Assembly: GCF_000800015.1 (NCBI RefSeq)
Contig: NZ_JUGR01000001.1
Coordinates: 2,232,001 to 2,296,000 of the forward strand
Direction of reading: 5' to 3'
DNA: 64,000 nucleotides
Origin: Terriglobus sp. TAA 43
GTDB lineage: Bacteria; Acidobacteriota; Terriglobia; Terriglobales; Acidobacteriaceae
Position numbers and translations under genes: made by a program. Positions 8,730-16,298 of the stretch are shown here, piece by piece. Numbering within the stretch: the stretch's first letter is position 1; each line of letters begins with the position of its first letter. The notes under the pieces were generated by a model that did not search any database, was not told where the DNA came from, and saw nothing but the letters and a program-made list of their open reading frames with translations.

Positions 8730-9979
8730 TCTGCTGTTGTGGCCTGCTTTCGCATGTTCCGCACCAACAGCAGAAGCACCACACCCAGGCAGAGGTAGAT
8801 GAGCGAGGTCGCGCTCATACAGACGCCCAGGCCATAGCGTCCCGCAGCCTTCGCAATCAGGATGGGCGCAAATCCGCCACCCAGCCATCCCAGCGAATTC
8901 ATCGTCCCCGCCGCCACACCGCGGCGTTCCACGGGAATTACGTCATACAACGAAGCGAAGATATTCGCGTCGTACATGCCCTTGAAAAACCCGAAGCCGA
9001 TCATTCCCACGATCAGTCCCGCCATGGACAACGACCATCCTGTGAGGAAGAGGAATGGCACCCCCAGGAACAAGCCTGCCGCCTGGATCAACTGGCGTCC
9101 ACCAGTAAGCTTCGATGCGAACCGATCGGCCAGCAAGCCGCCCAGCAAAACGCCCGTAACTGACGCCATCTGCAGATATGCTGTCGCGCTAAAACCTGCA
9201 TTGGCAAGGCTTAGGTGGAATTTGGTGTACAGGTAGGTGGGCAACCATGTCAGGAACACAACAGCGACGAAGTTCGCGCCAATGAACACGCAAATCAGCG
9301 TAAGCACGCGGCCGTTAGCCAAGACATTGCGCACGCCGCTAAAGAAGTCTGCTCGGCTTTCATTGTTGCTGGACGCTGTCTTCTCTGGCGGGTGACGCAA
9401 AGCCATCGCCAGAATCACCATCAACACGACTCCCGCAACACCGAAGATCAAGAAGGAACTACGCCATCCGTGTTCCTGCGCGATCAATCCTGAAAGTGCA
9501 CCGCCGCCGATGGTTCCGGCATACACACCAGACTGGTGGAGCGCCATGGCACGCGAACGGGTCGAAGCCGAGTGATACATACCGATCAGCGCCATCGCCG
9601 CGGGGAAATAGAAAGCTTCACCCAAGCCGCCAAGCGTTCGGAACAAAACCATGCTGCCGAAGCTATGGCACACCGCCGTTGCACCCGTCACCACAGACCA
9701 GAAGGCCAGCGCGCCAAGGATCACGTTGCGCGGAGAAACACGATCCGAAAGCCATCCTGCCAGTGGACCTGCAAGCGCGTACATCCACATGAACGACGAA
9801 CCCACCACACCCAATTGCAGATCCGTCAGATGCAGATCCGTACGCAACAGCGGAAAGATGGAGAAGATGGCCTGGCGGTCTGCGTAATTGCAGAAGCAGA
9901 CGCACCACAGCATGGCAATCAACCACCAGCGATACGAGCTGGCGTGGCCGTTCTTTGGATCATCAGAGGCTAGCGACAT
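8717..9979 (-). CDS. MFS transporter, sugar-acid/anion symporter type
   Basis: A 420-residue, about 12-segment major facilitator. The N-terminal half has CNYADRQAIFSIFPLL and GWLSDRVSPRNVI, the latter being the conserved cytoplasmic loop 2-3 motif. LGGLGEAFYFPAAMALIGMYH resembles the anion:cation symporter/hexuronate transporter (ACS, ExuT/UhpC-like) group, which carries sugar acids or organophosphates. Cytoplasmic loop insert at about residues 200-215. The 3' end overlaps the 3' end of the gntR regulator by 13 bases. A TGTCGACA palindrome shared with the gntR/aldolase promoter lies about 50 bases upstream of the start, so it is likely co-regulated. Confidence 0.85.
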   Translation of the reverse strand: MSLASDDPKNGHASSYRWWLIAMLWCVCFCNYADRQAIFSIFPLLRTDLHLTDLQLGVVGSSFMWMYALAGPLAGWLSDRVSPRNVILGALAFWSVVTGATAVCHSFGSMVLFRTLGGLGEAFYFPAAMALIGMYHSASTRSRAMALHQSGVYAGTIGGGALSGLIAQEHGWRSSFLIFGVAGVVLMVILAMALRHPPEKTASSNNESRADFFSGVRNVLANGRVLTLICVFIGANFVAVVFLTWLPTYLYTKFHLSLANAGFSATAYLQMASVTGVLLGGLLADRFASKLTGGRQLIQAAGLFLGVPFLFLTGWSLSMAGLIVGMIGFGFFKGMYDANIFASLYDVIPVERRGVAAGTMNSLGWLGGGFAPILIAKAAGRYGLGVCMSATSLIYLCLGVVLLLLVRNMRKQATTADHIA

Positions 9980-10030
9980 GAAACAGGCAACTCAAACATA
10001 GAAATGACCGCAGTCCGCAATGTGTACCAT

Positions 10031-10038
10031 ATGTCGAC
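10031..10038. promoter_or_regulatory. TGTCGACA palindrome, candidate GntR operator (site 2)
   Basis: Second copy of the 8-bp palindrome, 51 bases upstream of the MFS start codon in a 112-base intergenic stretch. See site 1 at 7922. Confidence 0.4.
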
Positions 10039-10091
10039 ACCCATGAGCAACGTACGAATTGGTGACAGATCTTCGCAGACTGTTTTCTCCA

Positions 10092-11195
10092 TTACGCCTG
10101 CGCGTCCGACGCGATTGTCGATTGACGAACCACCAGCGTGTGCGAATGGAGTATCTGACGGGACGGGAGATCCGGCTTTTGAATGCGCTCCAGCAGCGTT
10201 TTCACCGCAGTTTGGGCTAGTTCACGACAAGGCTGTCGCATCGTCGTCAGAGGTGGTGTCAACAACGTGGAGTAATGCACATCGTCAAAGCCCGCCACTG
10301 CAATCTCATCAGGAATCCCGCGCTTCAACTGCGCAAGTGTCCGCATGAGCAACGCTGCCGTTTGATCGTTGGAGCAAAGAATTGCATCCGGCTCCGAGAC
10401 TTTCAGCAGATTCGAAACGAACTTGGGATCAGCAGGATCGCCGAAGTACGGGATCTGGTGTCGGGCCTTCAAACCAAATCGACGCACCGCCTCACGACAC
10501 CCCAGGAGTCGAAGATCGGTGGTCGAAGGAAAGTTGTCGCGCGCGACAAAGCAAACCTTCTTGCGCCCCTGTTCCAGCAGGTGTGTCGTGATCGCAATCG
10601 AGGCTGCGACATTGTCGATACCCACCAGGTCAAACTCGCTGCGCGAAGGATATTCACCCAAATCGCGATCCAACAGTACGATCGGAATTTCCTGTTGGCT
10701 TAACTTATCCGCAAGCTTGCGATTCCAGTGGCTCCGATCCGGAATGGATTCAAACGGCGCAAAGAAAACACCATCCACTTTGCGAGCGATGAACTCATTG
10801 CAAAGCTGAAGCGCATCGCCGCCGGTCACAATGGGAGTCGTGGCATCACCCCACAACACGGCGCACCCAAGCGTCTGTGCGAAACGGGTGATCTCGTTGC
10901 AGATGGGATCAAGAATCTCTGTCTTACCCAGACCCGGCACGAAGATGCCGAGCGTATGCGTCTTTGCCGTTTGCACGACCGGTTCCGACGCCAGGTAATT
11001 CCCCGCTCCGGAACGCCGCACGATAACGCCCATCTGTTGCAATTCACGCAAAGCTCGAGCAGCCGTGGGCCGAGAAACTTTATAGCGCAAGCAGAGTTCT
11101 GTCTCGCTCGGAAGGCGCTTTCCACGCGCAAACTTCCCACTGAGAATGTCCCGCTGCAACCCCTCGAATACTGACATGTACTTGTGTGTCTTCAT
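10092..11195 (-). CDS. GntR-LacI hybrid transcriptional regulator (AraR architecture)
   Basis: A 367-residue regulator. Residues 1-70 are a GntR winged helix (VFEGLQRDILSGKFARGKRLPSE...VSRPTAARALRELQQMGVI). Residues 85-365 are a LacI/periplasmic-binding-type sugar sensor (LGIFVPGLGKTEIL, VDGVFFAPFES, DAILCSNDQTAALLMRTL, IAVAGFDDVHYSTLLTPPLTTM). This is the architecture of AraR, which represses sugar-use genes until its ligand binds. ATG 11195 (MKTHKY) matches the usual start of such proteins; the frame is open a little further upstream. A CCTGTAAGTACAGA palindrome lies 5 bases upstream of the start and overlaps the ribosome-binding region, suggesting autorepression. Divergent from fucP. Confidence 0.9.
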   Translation of the reverse strand: MKTHKYMSVFEGLQRDILSGKFARGKRLPSETELCLRYKVSRPTAARALRELQQMGVIVRRSGAGNYLASEPVVQTAKTHTLGIFVPGLGKTEILDPICNEITRFAQTLGCAVLWGDATTPIVTGGDALQLCNEFIARKVDGVFFAPFESIPDRSHWNRKLADKLSQQEIPIVLLDRDLGEYPSRSEFDLVGIDNVAASIAITTHLLEQGRKKVCFVARDNFPSTTDLRLLGCREAVRRFGLKARHQIPYFGDPADPKFVSNLLKVSEPDAILCSNDQTAALLMRTLAQLKRGIPDEIAVAGFDDVHYSTLLTPPLTTMRQPCRELAQTAVKTLLERIQKPDLPSRQILHSHTLVVRQSTIASDAQA

Positions 11196-11199
11196 TGAA

Positions 11200-11213
11200 C
11201 CTGTAAGTACAGA
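11200..11213. promoter_or_regulatory. Sugar-regulon operator, copy 1 (CCTGTAAGTACAGA)
   Basis: 13 of 14 bases of the proposed palindrome CCTGTA-AG-TACAGG, immediately upstream of the GntR-LacI regulator gene. Probable autoregulatory site. Confidence 0.6.
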
Positions 11214-11300
11214 TTTCCCCCTGCATCTGCTTGTCATCTCTATGAGACGAAGGCTAATGTTCGCTTTCGAAACCTATTTCATACGCCAGCTTGCACTTGA

Positions 11301-11314
11301 GCTATCAGTACAGG
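11301..11314. promoter_or_regulatory. Sugar-regulon operator, copy 2 (GCTATCAGTACAGG)
   Basis: 11 of 14 bases match the palindrome, with the right half-site TACAGG intact. It sits 15 bases upstream of the fucP start codon, between fucP and the divergent regulator gene. Confidence 0.5.
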
Positions 11315-11328
11315 TTCCGGAAGCAGCG

Positions 11329-12762
11329 ATGACAGATAATACGAACACAACTACAGAATTGTCCAAAGATTCCATGAACCCTGTAATCATTCGCACGGAA
11401 GCCAGTGCTGACAGCGCAGAGTCAGAAGTCCCATCTCTCAATGCAAGAGATCATGCAATGGCAAGCCACCATGTTCCTGCGCGATTAATTCCTGCAGGTG
11501 CAGTCCGGCCTTTTGCCTTGGTCGCTAGCCTGTTCTTCTTGTGGGGCATTCCGAACAGCATGAACGACGTGTTGATCCGTCAGTTCATGAAATCGTTCTC
11601 GCTGACTCGCTTTGAAGCGGGGCTCGTGCAGTCGGCTTTCTATCTCGGATACTTCGTTCTTGCATTGCCCGCAGGCTTAATGATGAGGCGCTACGGTTAC
11701 AAGCGCGGACTCGTCACAGGCCTATGCCTGTTCGCCGCAGGATGTTTTTTGTTTCTACCTGCAGCCATCTCTGGCACATACACTTTTTTTCTGGGGGCAC
11801 TATTCGTAGTTGCAAGCGGGCTCGCCTTTCTCGAAACAGCCTCCAACCCGTTCGTTGCACAGCTTGGCCCTGAGGCAACGTCAGAACGCCGCCTCAACCT
11901 GGCACAGGCATTCAATCCGCTGGGATGCATCACCGGAGTCCTGCTCGGCACAATCTTTATCTTCTCGGGCGTTGAACTTTCACCTGCGGAAGTGGCCGTT
12001 AAGCAGGCCGATCACACCTATGCAAGCTATCTGCACATGGAAACACTGCGCGTCGTCACACCATATCTGGTGATTGGCGGGATCGCGCTGGTGTGGGCTT
12101 TACTCATTGGCGCAACAACGTTTCCCAAGCTCGATGCGAATGATGAAAGCTGCGAAACTCCCAGCGGTAACTGGCGTTCGTTACTTCACAAGCCGCACTT
12201 TCTGTTTGGCGTCTTCGCACAGTTCATCCAATGCGGCTCGCAGGTTTGCATGTGGAGTTACTTCATTCAGTACTCCAAGGAATACGTAAACCTAAGCGAC
12301 AAAAAAGCAGGCCTTCTGCTCACCTGCATTCTGATCATCTTCGGCATTGGACGCTTCGTTTCCACTGCGCTCATGCAGCGCTTTAGTGCAAGCAGCCTTA
12401 TGACATGCTACGGCCTGACCAACGCGGGACTGCTTCTCTTCGCCATGTTTTTCCCCACATGGGCTGGCGTAATCGCACTCCTGCTGACCAGCTTCTTCCT
12501 TTCGGTGATGTTCCCAACCATCTTTGCGTTTGGAATTAAAGACCTCGGCCCCAACACCAATATCGGCGGATCATTCATCGTAATGGCAATCGTTGGCGGT
12601 GCCGTATTCACACCGATTATGGGATGGCTCGCAGAAACATTGCACAGCACCGCGCACGCCTTTGTAATCCCCATGCTGGGCATGGCTGGGGTTGCAGCTT
12701 ATGCAGCATACATGGGCCAGTACGAAAAGCGTCGCGTTGCAGATTGCGCGGCGCACGCATAA
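11329..12762 (+). CDS. fucP: FucP-like MFS sugar:proton symporter
   Basis: A 477-residue, 12-segment inner-membrane carrier of the fucose/glucose-galactose permease family. Hallmarks are FFLWGIPNSMNDVLIRQF in segment 1, AGLVQSAFYLGYF in segment 2, and FLETASNPFVAQLGPEATSERRLNLAQAFNPLG in segment 4 and the following loop, which is highly diagnostic of FucP relatives. The family imports L-fucose, glucose/galactose or similar hexoses with protons; substrate is not decided here. The start ATG 11329 gives a 60-residue hydrophilic N-tail, longer than E. coli FucP; ATG 11374 or 11458 are possible alternatives. First gene of a plus-strand unit with the secreted glycosidase-like protein and the aldolase, next to its likely regulator. 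Confidence 0.85.
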   Translation: MTDNTNTTTELSKDSMNPVIIRTEASADSAESEVPSLNARDHAMASHHVPARLIPAGAVRPFALVASLFFLWGIPNSMNDVLIRQFMKSFSLTRFEAGLVQSAFYLGYFVLALPAGLMMRRYGYKRGLVTGLCLFAAGCFLFLPAAISGTYTFFLGALFVVASGLAFLETASNPFVAQLGPEATSERRLNLAQAFNPLGCITGVLLGTIFIFSGVELSPAEVAVKQADHTYASYLHMETLRVVTPYLVIGGIALVWALLIGATTFPKLDANDESCETPSGNWRSLLHKPHFLFGVFAQFIQCGSQVCMWSYFIQYSKEYVNLSDKKAGLLLTCILIIFGIGRFVSTALMQRFSASSLMTCYGLTNAGLLLFAMFFPTWAGVIALLLTSFFLSVMFPTIFAFGIKDLGPNTNIGGSFIVMAIVGGAVFTPIMGWLAETLHSTAHAFVIPMLGMAGVAAYAAYMGQYEKRRVADCAAHA

Positions 12763-12885
12763 GTGTGATCTCTACTTTTGCTTGCGATTACTTCGCATGT
12801 CCGAACCAGTGAACAGCCGCACATGGAATTCTTCACGCGTACCTTGCGCACGGAAGAACCAGACGACACGGTGGGAGAAGGAACA

Positions 12886-15396
12886 ATGAAACGCAGATCT
12901 TTTCTGCAGGGAACAGCAGCATCGCTTGCAGTCTCCTGCATCAGTGGAAGCAGGGCGCTGTACGCGCTTGACAGCACTTTGACCGACCTGAATCGCTGTA
13001 CGGTGATCATTCCCACCTCACCTTCCAAACGCGAAGTCGTTGCAGCCGACATGGTGGTCGATGAAATCCTGAAGCACTGCGGTATCACGTGGACCAAGGG
13101 CAACAATGCGTCTGCAGGCACGGTAAAAATCTATCTAGGCACACGCAACAACTGGCATGGACTTGGCTCGGCCGTCTCCAGTGTTTCTGCGAAAGCTGCA
13201 AAATTACCCGCCGAATCCTATGCCATTGCCACAGGCAATGACGGCGGCAGCCCTTGGATTGCAGTGTGTGGCAGCGATGAACGAGGCCTCATCTTCGGCG
13301 CAGGGCGCATGCTGCGCTCGCTCCGGCTCACACGCCGCGCTGTATCCGGCGACCTGAAGGTAATGAACTTAACCAGTTCGCCGCACTACACAGTGCGTGG
13401 TCATCAGCTTGGCTTCCGTCCGAAAACGAACGCATACGATGCGTTCACCGTGGAGATGTGGGATCAATACATCCGCGAACTTGCCATCTTCGGAACAAAC
13501 ACGGTGGAACTGCTGCCGCCTATCACGGACGATGATGCAGACAGCCCGCACTTCGCTATTCCGCCGCAGCAAATGATGATCGAAATGTCACGCATTTGCG
13601 ATAAATACGATCTCGATGTTTCCGTATGGTATCCCGCCATGGCCAAGAACTATGGCGATGCGCAAACCGTCGACGCAGAAGTGAGCAAGTGGGCCGAGGT
13701 TTTGCGCGATCTTCCGCGCGTGGACGTAGTATTTGTTCCCGGCGGCGATCCGGGGCACACTGAGCCCAAATACATGCTGGCGTTGCTGGAAAAGCAGAAG
13801 GCCAGCTTGCGCAAGACACATCCCAAGTTGCAGATGTGGATGTCGCCGCAATCGTTCAATGCGGAATGGCTCGCTGACTTTTTGAAGCTGGCAGCAGATC
13901 CGCATACACAGTCATGGCTTGACGGCATCGTCTTCGGTCCGCAGAACAGAAGCTCCATCACAGAACTGCGCAAGTCACTTCCCGCAAAGTATCCGATCCG
14001 CTTCTATCCGGACATTACGCACAGCATCGAGTCGCAGTACTCCATCAACAACTGGGACATCGCTTATGTTGTCACCGAAGGACGCGAAATTATCAATCCG
14101 CGTCCTGAGATTGAGGCTGCCATTCTGCGTTCGATGTTGAAGGACACAGTCGGCTTCGTCAGTTACTCCGAAGGCGTCAACGACGACGTAAACAAGTTCG
14201 TCTGGAGCCTCGTCTCCTGGGATCCGAAGATGCCTGCCACAGACGCTGTTCGCGACTTTGGCAATTACATCATCGGCGCGAAAGATGGTTCCGCATACGC
14301 GCAGGGCCTCCTTGATCTGGAACACAACTGGGAAGGTCGACTTGCAACGAATGAACTCGTCGATGTGACGTTGCAGAAGTTCCTTTCCATCGAGAGAACA
14401 GCCTCGCCTTTCTTACTGCAAAACTGGCGCTGGCAACAAGCATTGTTCCGCGCCTGCTGTGATGCATACGTGCGCAGACGTTTGCTCTTTGAATCGGGCG
14501 AGCTTGCACGCGCGCAAAGCGTGTTGGAGCGCATCGAAGACTTCGGTTTTGCCTCCGTTCCATGGGGCACAGGAGGCAAGCCGGAACCGATACCCGCTAA
14601 CGGTATTGATCCACAAAATCTCGTAGATGAAGCGATTGATATTTTGCGGAAGGCCGCCGTGGTGCAGATCGCTCCCGCACTCCGCACACGAATCAGCGAG
14701 CTTGGCTATGGACTGTTCCAGGGCATCCATCAGCAACTTTCGGTAGAACGCTTCCAGGGCGAAGGCGTGGAACGTGGCGCACCGCTCGACACGATCGACC
14801 ATCCAGTAACGGATGCCCCTTACTTCCTTAAGCGACTTCGCGCGTTGAGTTCCATTGAAGTGCAGGAAGAAAAGATTAGTGCGATTCGCGCTCTGCTGAA
14901 TCGCACCAACCCCGGCCCCGGTGGCTTCTATGATGAATTAGGCAACATCACCAACCGGCCGCATCTCGTCATCGAAAACGTCGAAGGTGACTTTGACTTC
15001 CGCCGCTCGACACACGTTGGAACAAACTATCCCGACCGCTTCGGTGCCGATGAACCAATGGCATGGAAGCATTGGGCTGAAAGCCTCTATGAAGAGCCGC
15101 TGAAGATGCACTACACAGGCCTTGATCCGAATGTGGAGTACAGCCTTCAGGTCGTGATTTCCGGCGATTCGAAGAATGTAAAGACGAAGCTGATGGCAAA
15201 TGAGTCCACTGAAGTTCATCCAATGCAGCTGCGTCCGTGGCCACCTGCGCCGCAGACATTCGCGCTTCCCAAATCAGCAACCGCGTCAGGCGAGCTTCTG
15301 CTCACGTGGACGCGTGAAGCCGGCCTCGGCGGCAATGGCCGCGGATGCCAGGTCGCTGAAGTCATGTTGAAACCCGTTGTCAAGAAGGAGGCGTAG
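12886..15396 (+). CDS. Secreted glycoside-hydrolase-like protein, unknown activity
   Basis: An 836-residue exported protein with a twin-arginine signal (MKRRSFLQG..., cleavage about residue 27). Residues 30-165 look like the alpha/beta domain found in front of GH20/GH67-type barrels (paired 'ESYAIATG' and 'VCGSDERGLIFGAGRMLRSL' strands). Residues 170-480 resemble a TIM barrel (RGHQLGFRPKTNAYD, IFGTNTVELLPP, LDVSVWYPAM, VFVPGGDPGH, KLQMWMSPQSF). Residues 480-700 are helical and 710-836 form a beta-rich tail. The GH20 catalytic Asp-Glu pair and GH67 acid motifs are not recognisable, so the barrel may use another mechanism or substrate. Start chosen at ATG 12886 because of the Tat signal and the AGAAGGA ribosome site. 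In a fucP-aldolase unit, pointing to an oligosaccharide. Confidence 0.65.
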   Translation: MKRRSFLQGTAASLAVSCISGSRALYALDSTLTDLNRCTVIIPTSPSKREVVAADMVVDEILKHCGITWTKGNNASAGTVKIYLGTRNNWHGLGSAVSSVSAKAAKLPAESYAIATGNDGGSPWIAVCGSDERGLIFGAGRMLRSLRLTRRAVSGDLKVMNLTSSPHYTVRGHQLGFRPKTNAYDAFTVEMWDQYIRELAIFGTNTVELLPPITDDDADSPHFAIPPQQMMIEMSRICDKYDLDVSVWYPAMAKNYGDAQTVDAEVSKWAEVLRDLPRVDVVFVPGGDPGHTEPKYMLALLEKQKASLRKTHPKLQMWMSPQSFNAEWLADFLKLAADPHTQSWLDGIVFGPQNRSSITELRKSLPAKYPIRFYPDITHSIESQYSINNWDIAYVVTEGREIINPRPEIEAAILRSMLKDTVGFVSYSEGVNDDVNKFVWSLVSWDPKMPATDAVRDFGNYIIGAKDGSAYAQGLLDLEHNWEGRLATNELVDVTLQKFLSIERTASPFLLQNWRWQQALFRACCDAYVRRRLLFESGELARAQSVLERIEDFGFASVPWGTGGKPEPIPANGIDPQNLVDEAIDILRKAAVVQIAPALRTRISELGYGLFQGIHQQLSVERFQGEGVERGAPLDTIDHPVTDAPYFLKRLRALSSIEVQEEKISAIRALLNRTNPGPGGFYDELGNITNRPHLVIENVEGDFDFRRSTHVGTNYPDRFGADEPMAWKHWAESLYEEPLKMHYTGLDPNVEYSLQVVISGDSKNVKTKLMANESTEVHPMQLRPWPPAPQTFALPKSATASGELLLTWTREAGLGGNGRGCQVAEVMLKPVVKKEA

Positions 15397-15402
15397 ACCC
15401 CA

Positions 15403-16236
15403 ATGTCCAATGAATATGCCGCAGATCGGCACCCATCCTCTAGCGACACGTGGAGTGTCGTGCGCGAAAGACTGAATGCGGGCGAGTTTGTCCTGGGCAT
15501 GACCGTCACCTCGAACAACGTGGAGACAGCAGCGCACGCTGCCACGCTCGGCTTCCACTTCCTCTGGTGCGAGATGGAGCACTCTTCCCTCTCGCTGGAA
15601 TCGTTGCGCACGATGGTACTCGCTACGCGTGGTTTGCCGGCACCCGTGTTCGCACGCGTTCCATGGCCTGAGGTGTGGCTCGCCAAGCGCGTTCTCGATC
15701 AAGGTGTGCAAGGTGTCATCTTCCCCTTCGTCTCCGATGTAGAGCGCGCACGGAAGGCTGTGCAGGGCTGCCACTATCCTCCGTTCGGACGCCGCGGTTC
15801 AGGTGCAGGTCTCGCAGTCGCCACATGGCCCGCACCGGGCAGCTATTACGACTCCGCAGACGCCAACGTGCTGGTGGTATGCGTAATCGAAGAAGCAGAA
15901 GCTGTGGAGAGGATTGAAGAGATTGCCGCCATGCCCGGCATCGACGTCATCTTCATCGGCGTCAGCGATCTGTCCTTCTCTCTGGGCCTGCGTGGCCGTC
16001 AGGATGAGCCTCTACTGGAAGAAGCTATTACGAAAATCGTTGCAGCAGCACAGCGCAACGACAAATGGCTTGGGCGCCCCGCAGGCAGCGCAGAAGATGT
16101 GCGCCGCTTTCACCAGCAGGGTTTCCAGTTCTTCCAATCCTTAACGGAATTGGGACTGATGAAGCTTGGCGCCAAAGCCCTTCTGGAACCGCTGGGAATC
16201 AAAGACAAGCCGCAGGAACAAACAACCTTCTACTAG
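15403..16236 (+). CDS. HpcH/HpaI-family class II aldolase
   Basis: A 277-residue cytoplasmic aldolase of the HpcH/HpaI family, whose members (2-keto-3-deoxy-glucarate aldolase, 2-keto-3-deoxy-L-rhamnonate aldolase, HpaI) cleave 2-keto-3-deoxy acids to pyruvate and an aldehyde using a divalent metal. Visible family motifs are LWCEMEHSSLSLE (metal/active-site region), YPPFGRRGSGAG (signature loop), VVCVIEEAEAVERIEEI (metal-binding glutamate) and VIFIGVSDLSFSLG. Starts 6 bases after the glycosidase-like gene with GGAGG inside that gene's end, so the two are co-translated. A second, mechanistically different aldolase (DapA-type) is encoded at 6962-7864. The exact substrate is open; rhamnonate-type keto acids are a reasonable guess. 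Confidence 0.85.
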   Translation: MSNEYAADRHPSSSDTWSVVRERLNAGEFVLGMTVTSNNVETAAHAATLGFHFLWCEMEHSSLSLESLRTMVLATRGLPAPVFARVPWPEVWLAKRVLDQGVQGVIFPFVSDVERARKAVQGCHYPPFGRRGSGAGLAVATWPAPGSYYDSADANVLVVCVIEEAEAVERIEEIAAMPGIDVIFIGVSDLSFSLGLRGRQDEPLLEEAITKIVAAAQRNDKWLGRPAGSAEDVRRFHQQGFQFFQSLTELGLMKLGAKALLEPLGIKDKPQEQTTFY

Positions 16237-16256
16237 TCCGTGCCAACCCATCACAA

Positions 16257-16293
16257 ACAAGAAGGCGGATGCAATTTGCATCCGCCTTCTTGT
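16257..16293. terminator. Bidirectional terminator between aldolase and alpha-mannosidase genes
   Basis: Perfect inverted repeat of 18 bases (ACAAGAAGGCGGATGCAA and its complement) separated by one base, so the RNA hairpin has about 16 usable pairs. It lies in the 62-base gap between two convergent genes, with T-rich sequence on the plus strand side and A-rich on the other. Confidence 0.75.
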
Positions 16294-16298
16294 TGTTC

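Noticed and set aside
11173-11186. A further operator-like CATGTACTTGTGTG inside the regulator's first codons
   Set aside because: Only 9 of 14 bases match and the sequence is fixed by the MKTHKYMSV coding region.
16257-16293. Perfect 18-base inverted repeat as an insertion-sequence or phage end
   Set aside because: It is central between two convergent genes with a 1-base spacer and T/A-rich flanks, so a terminator explains it; no transposase or target duplication is present.
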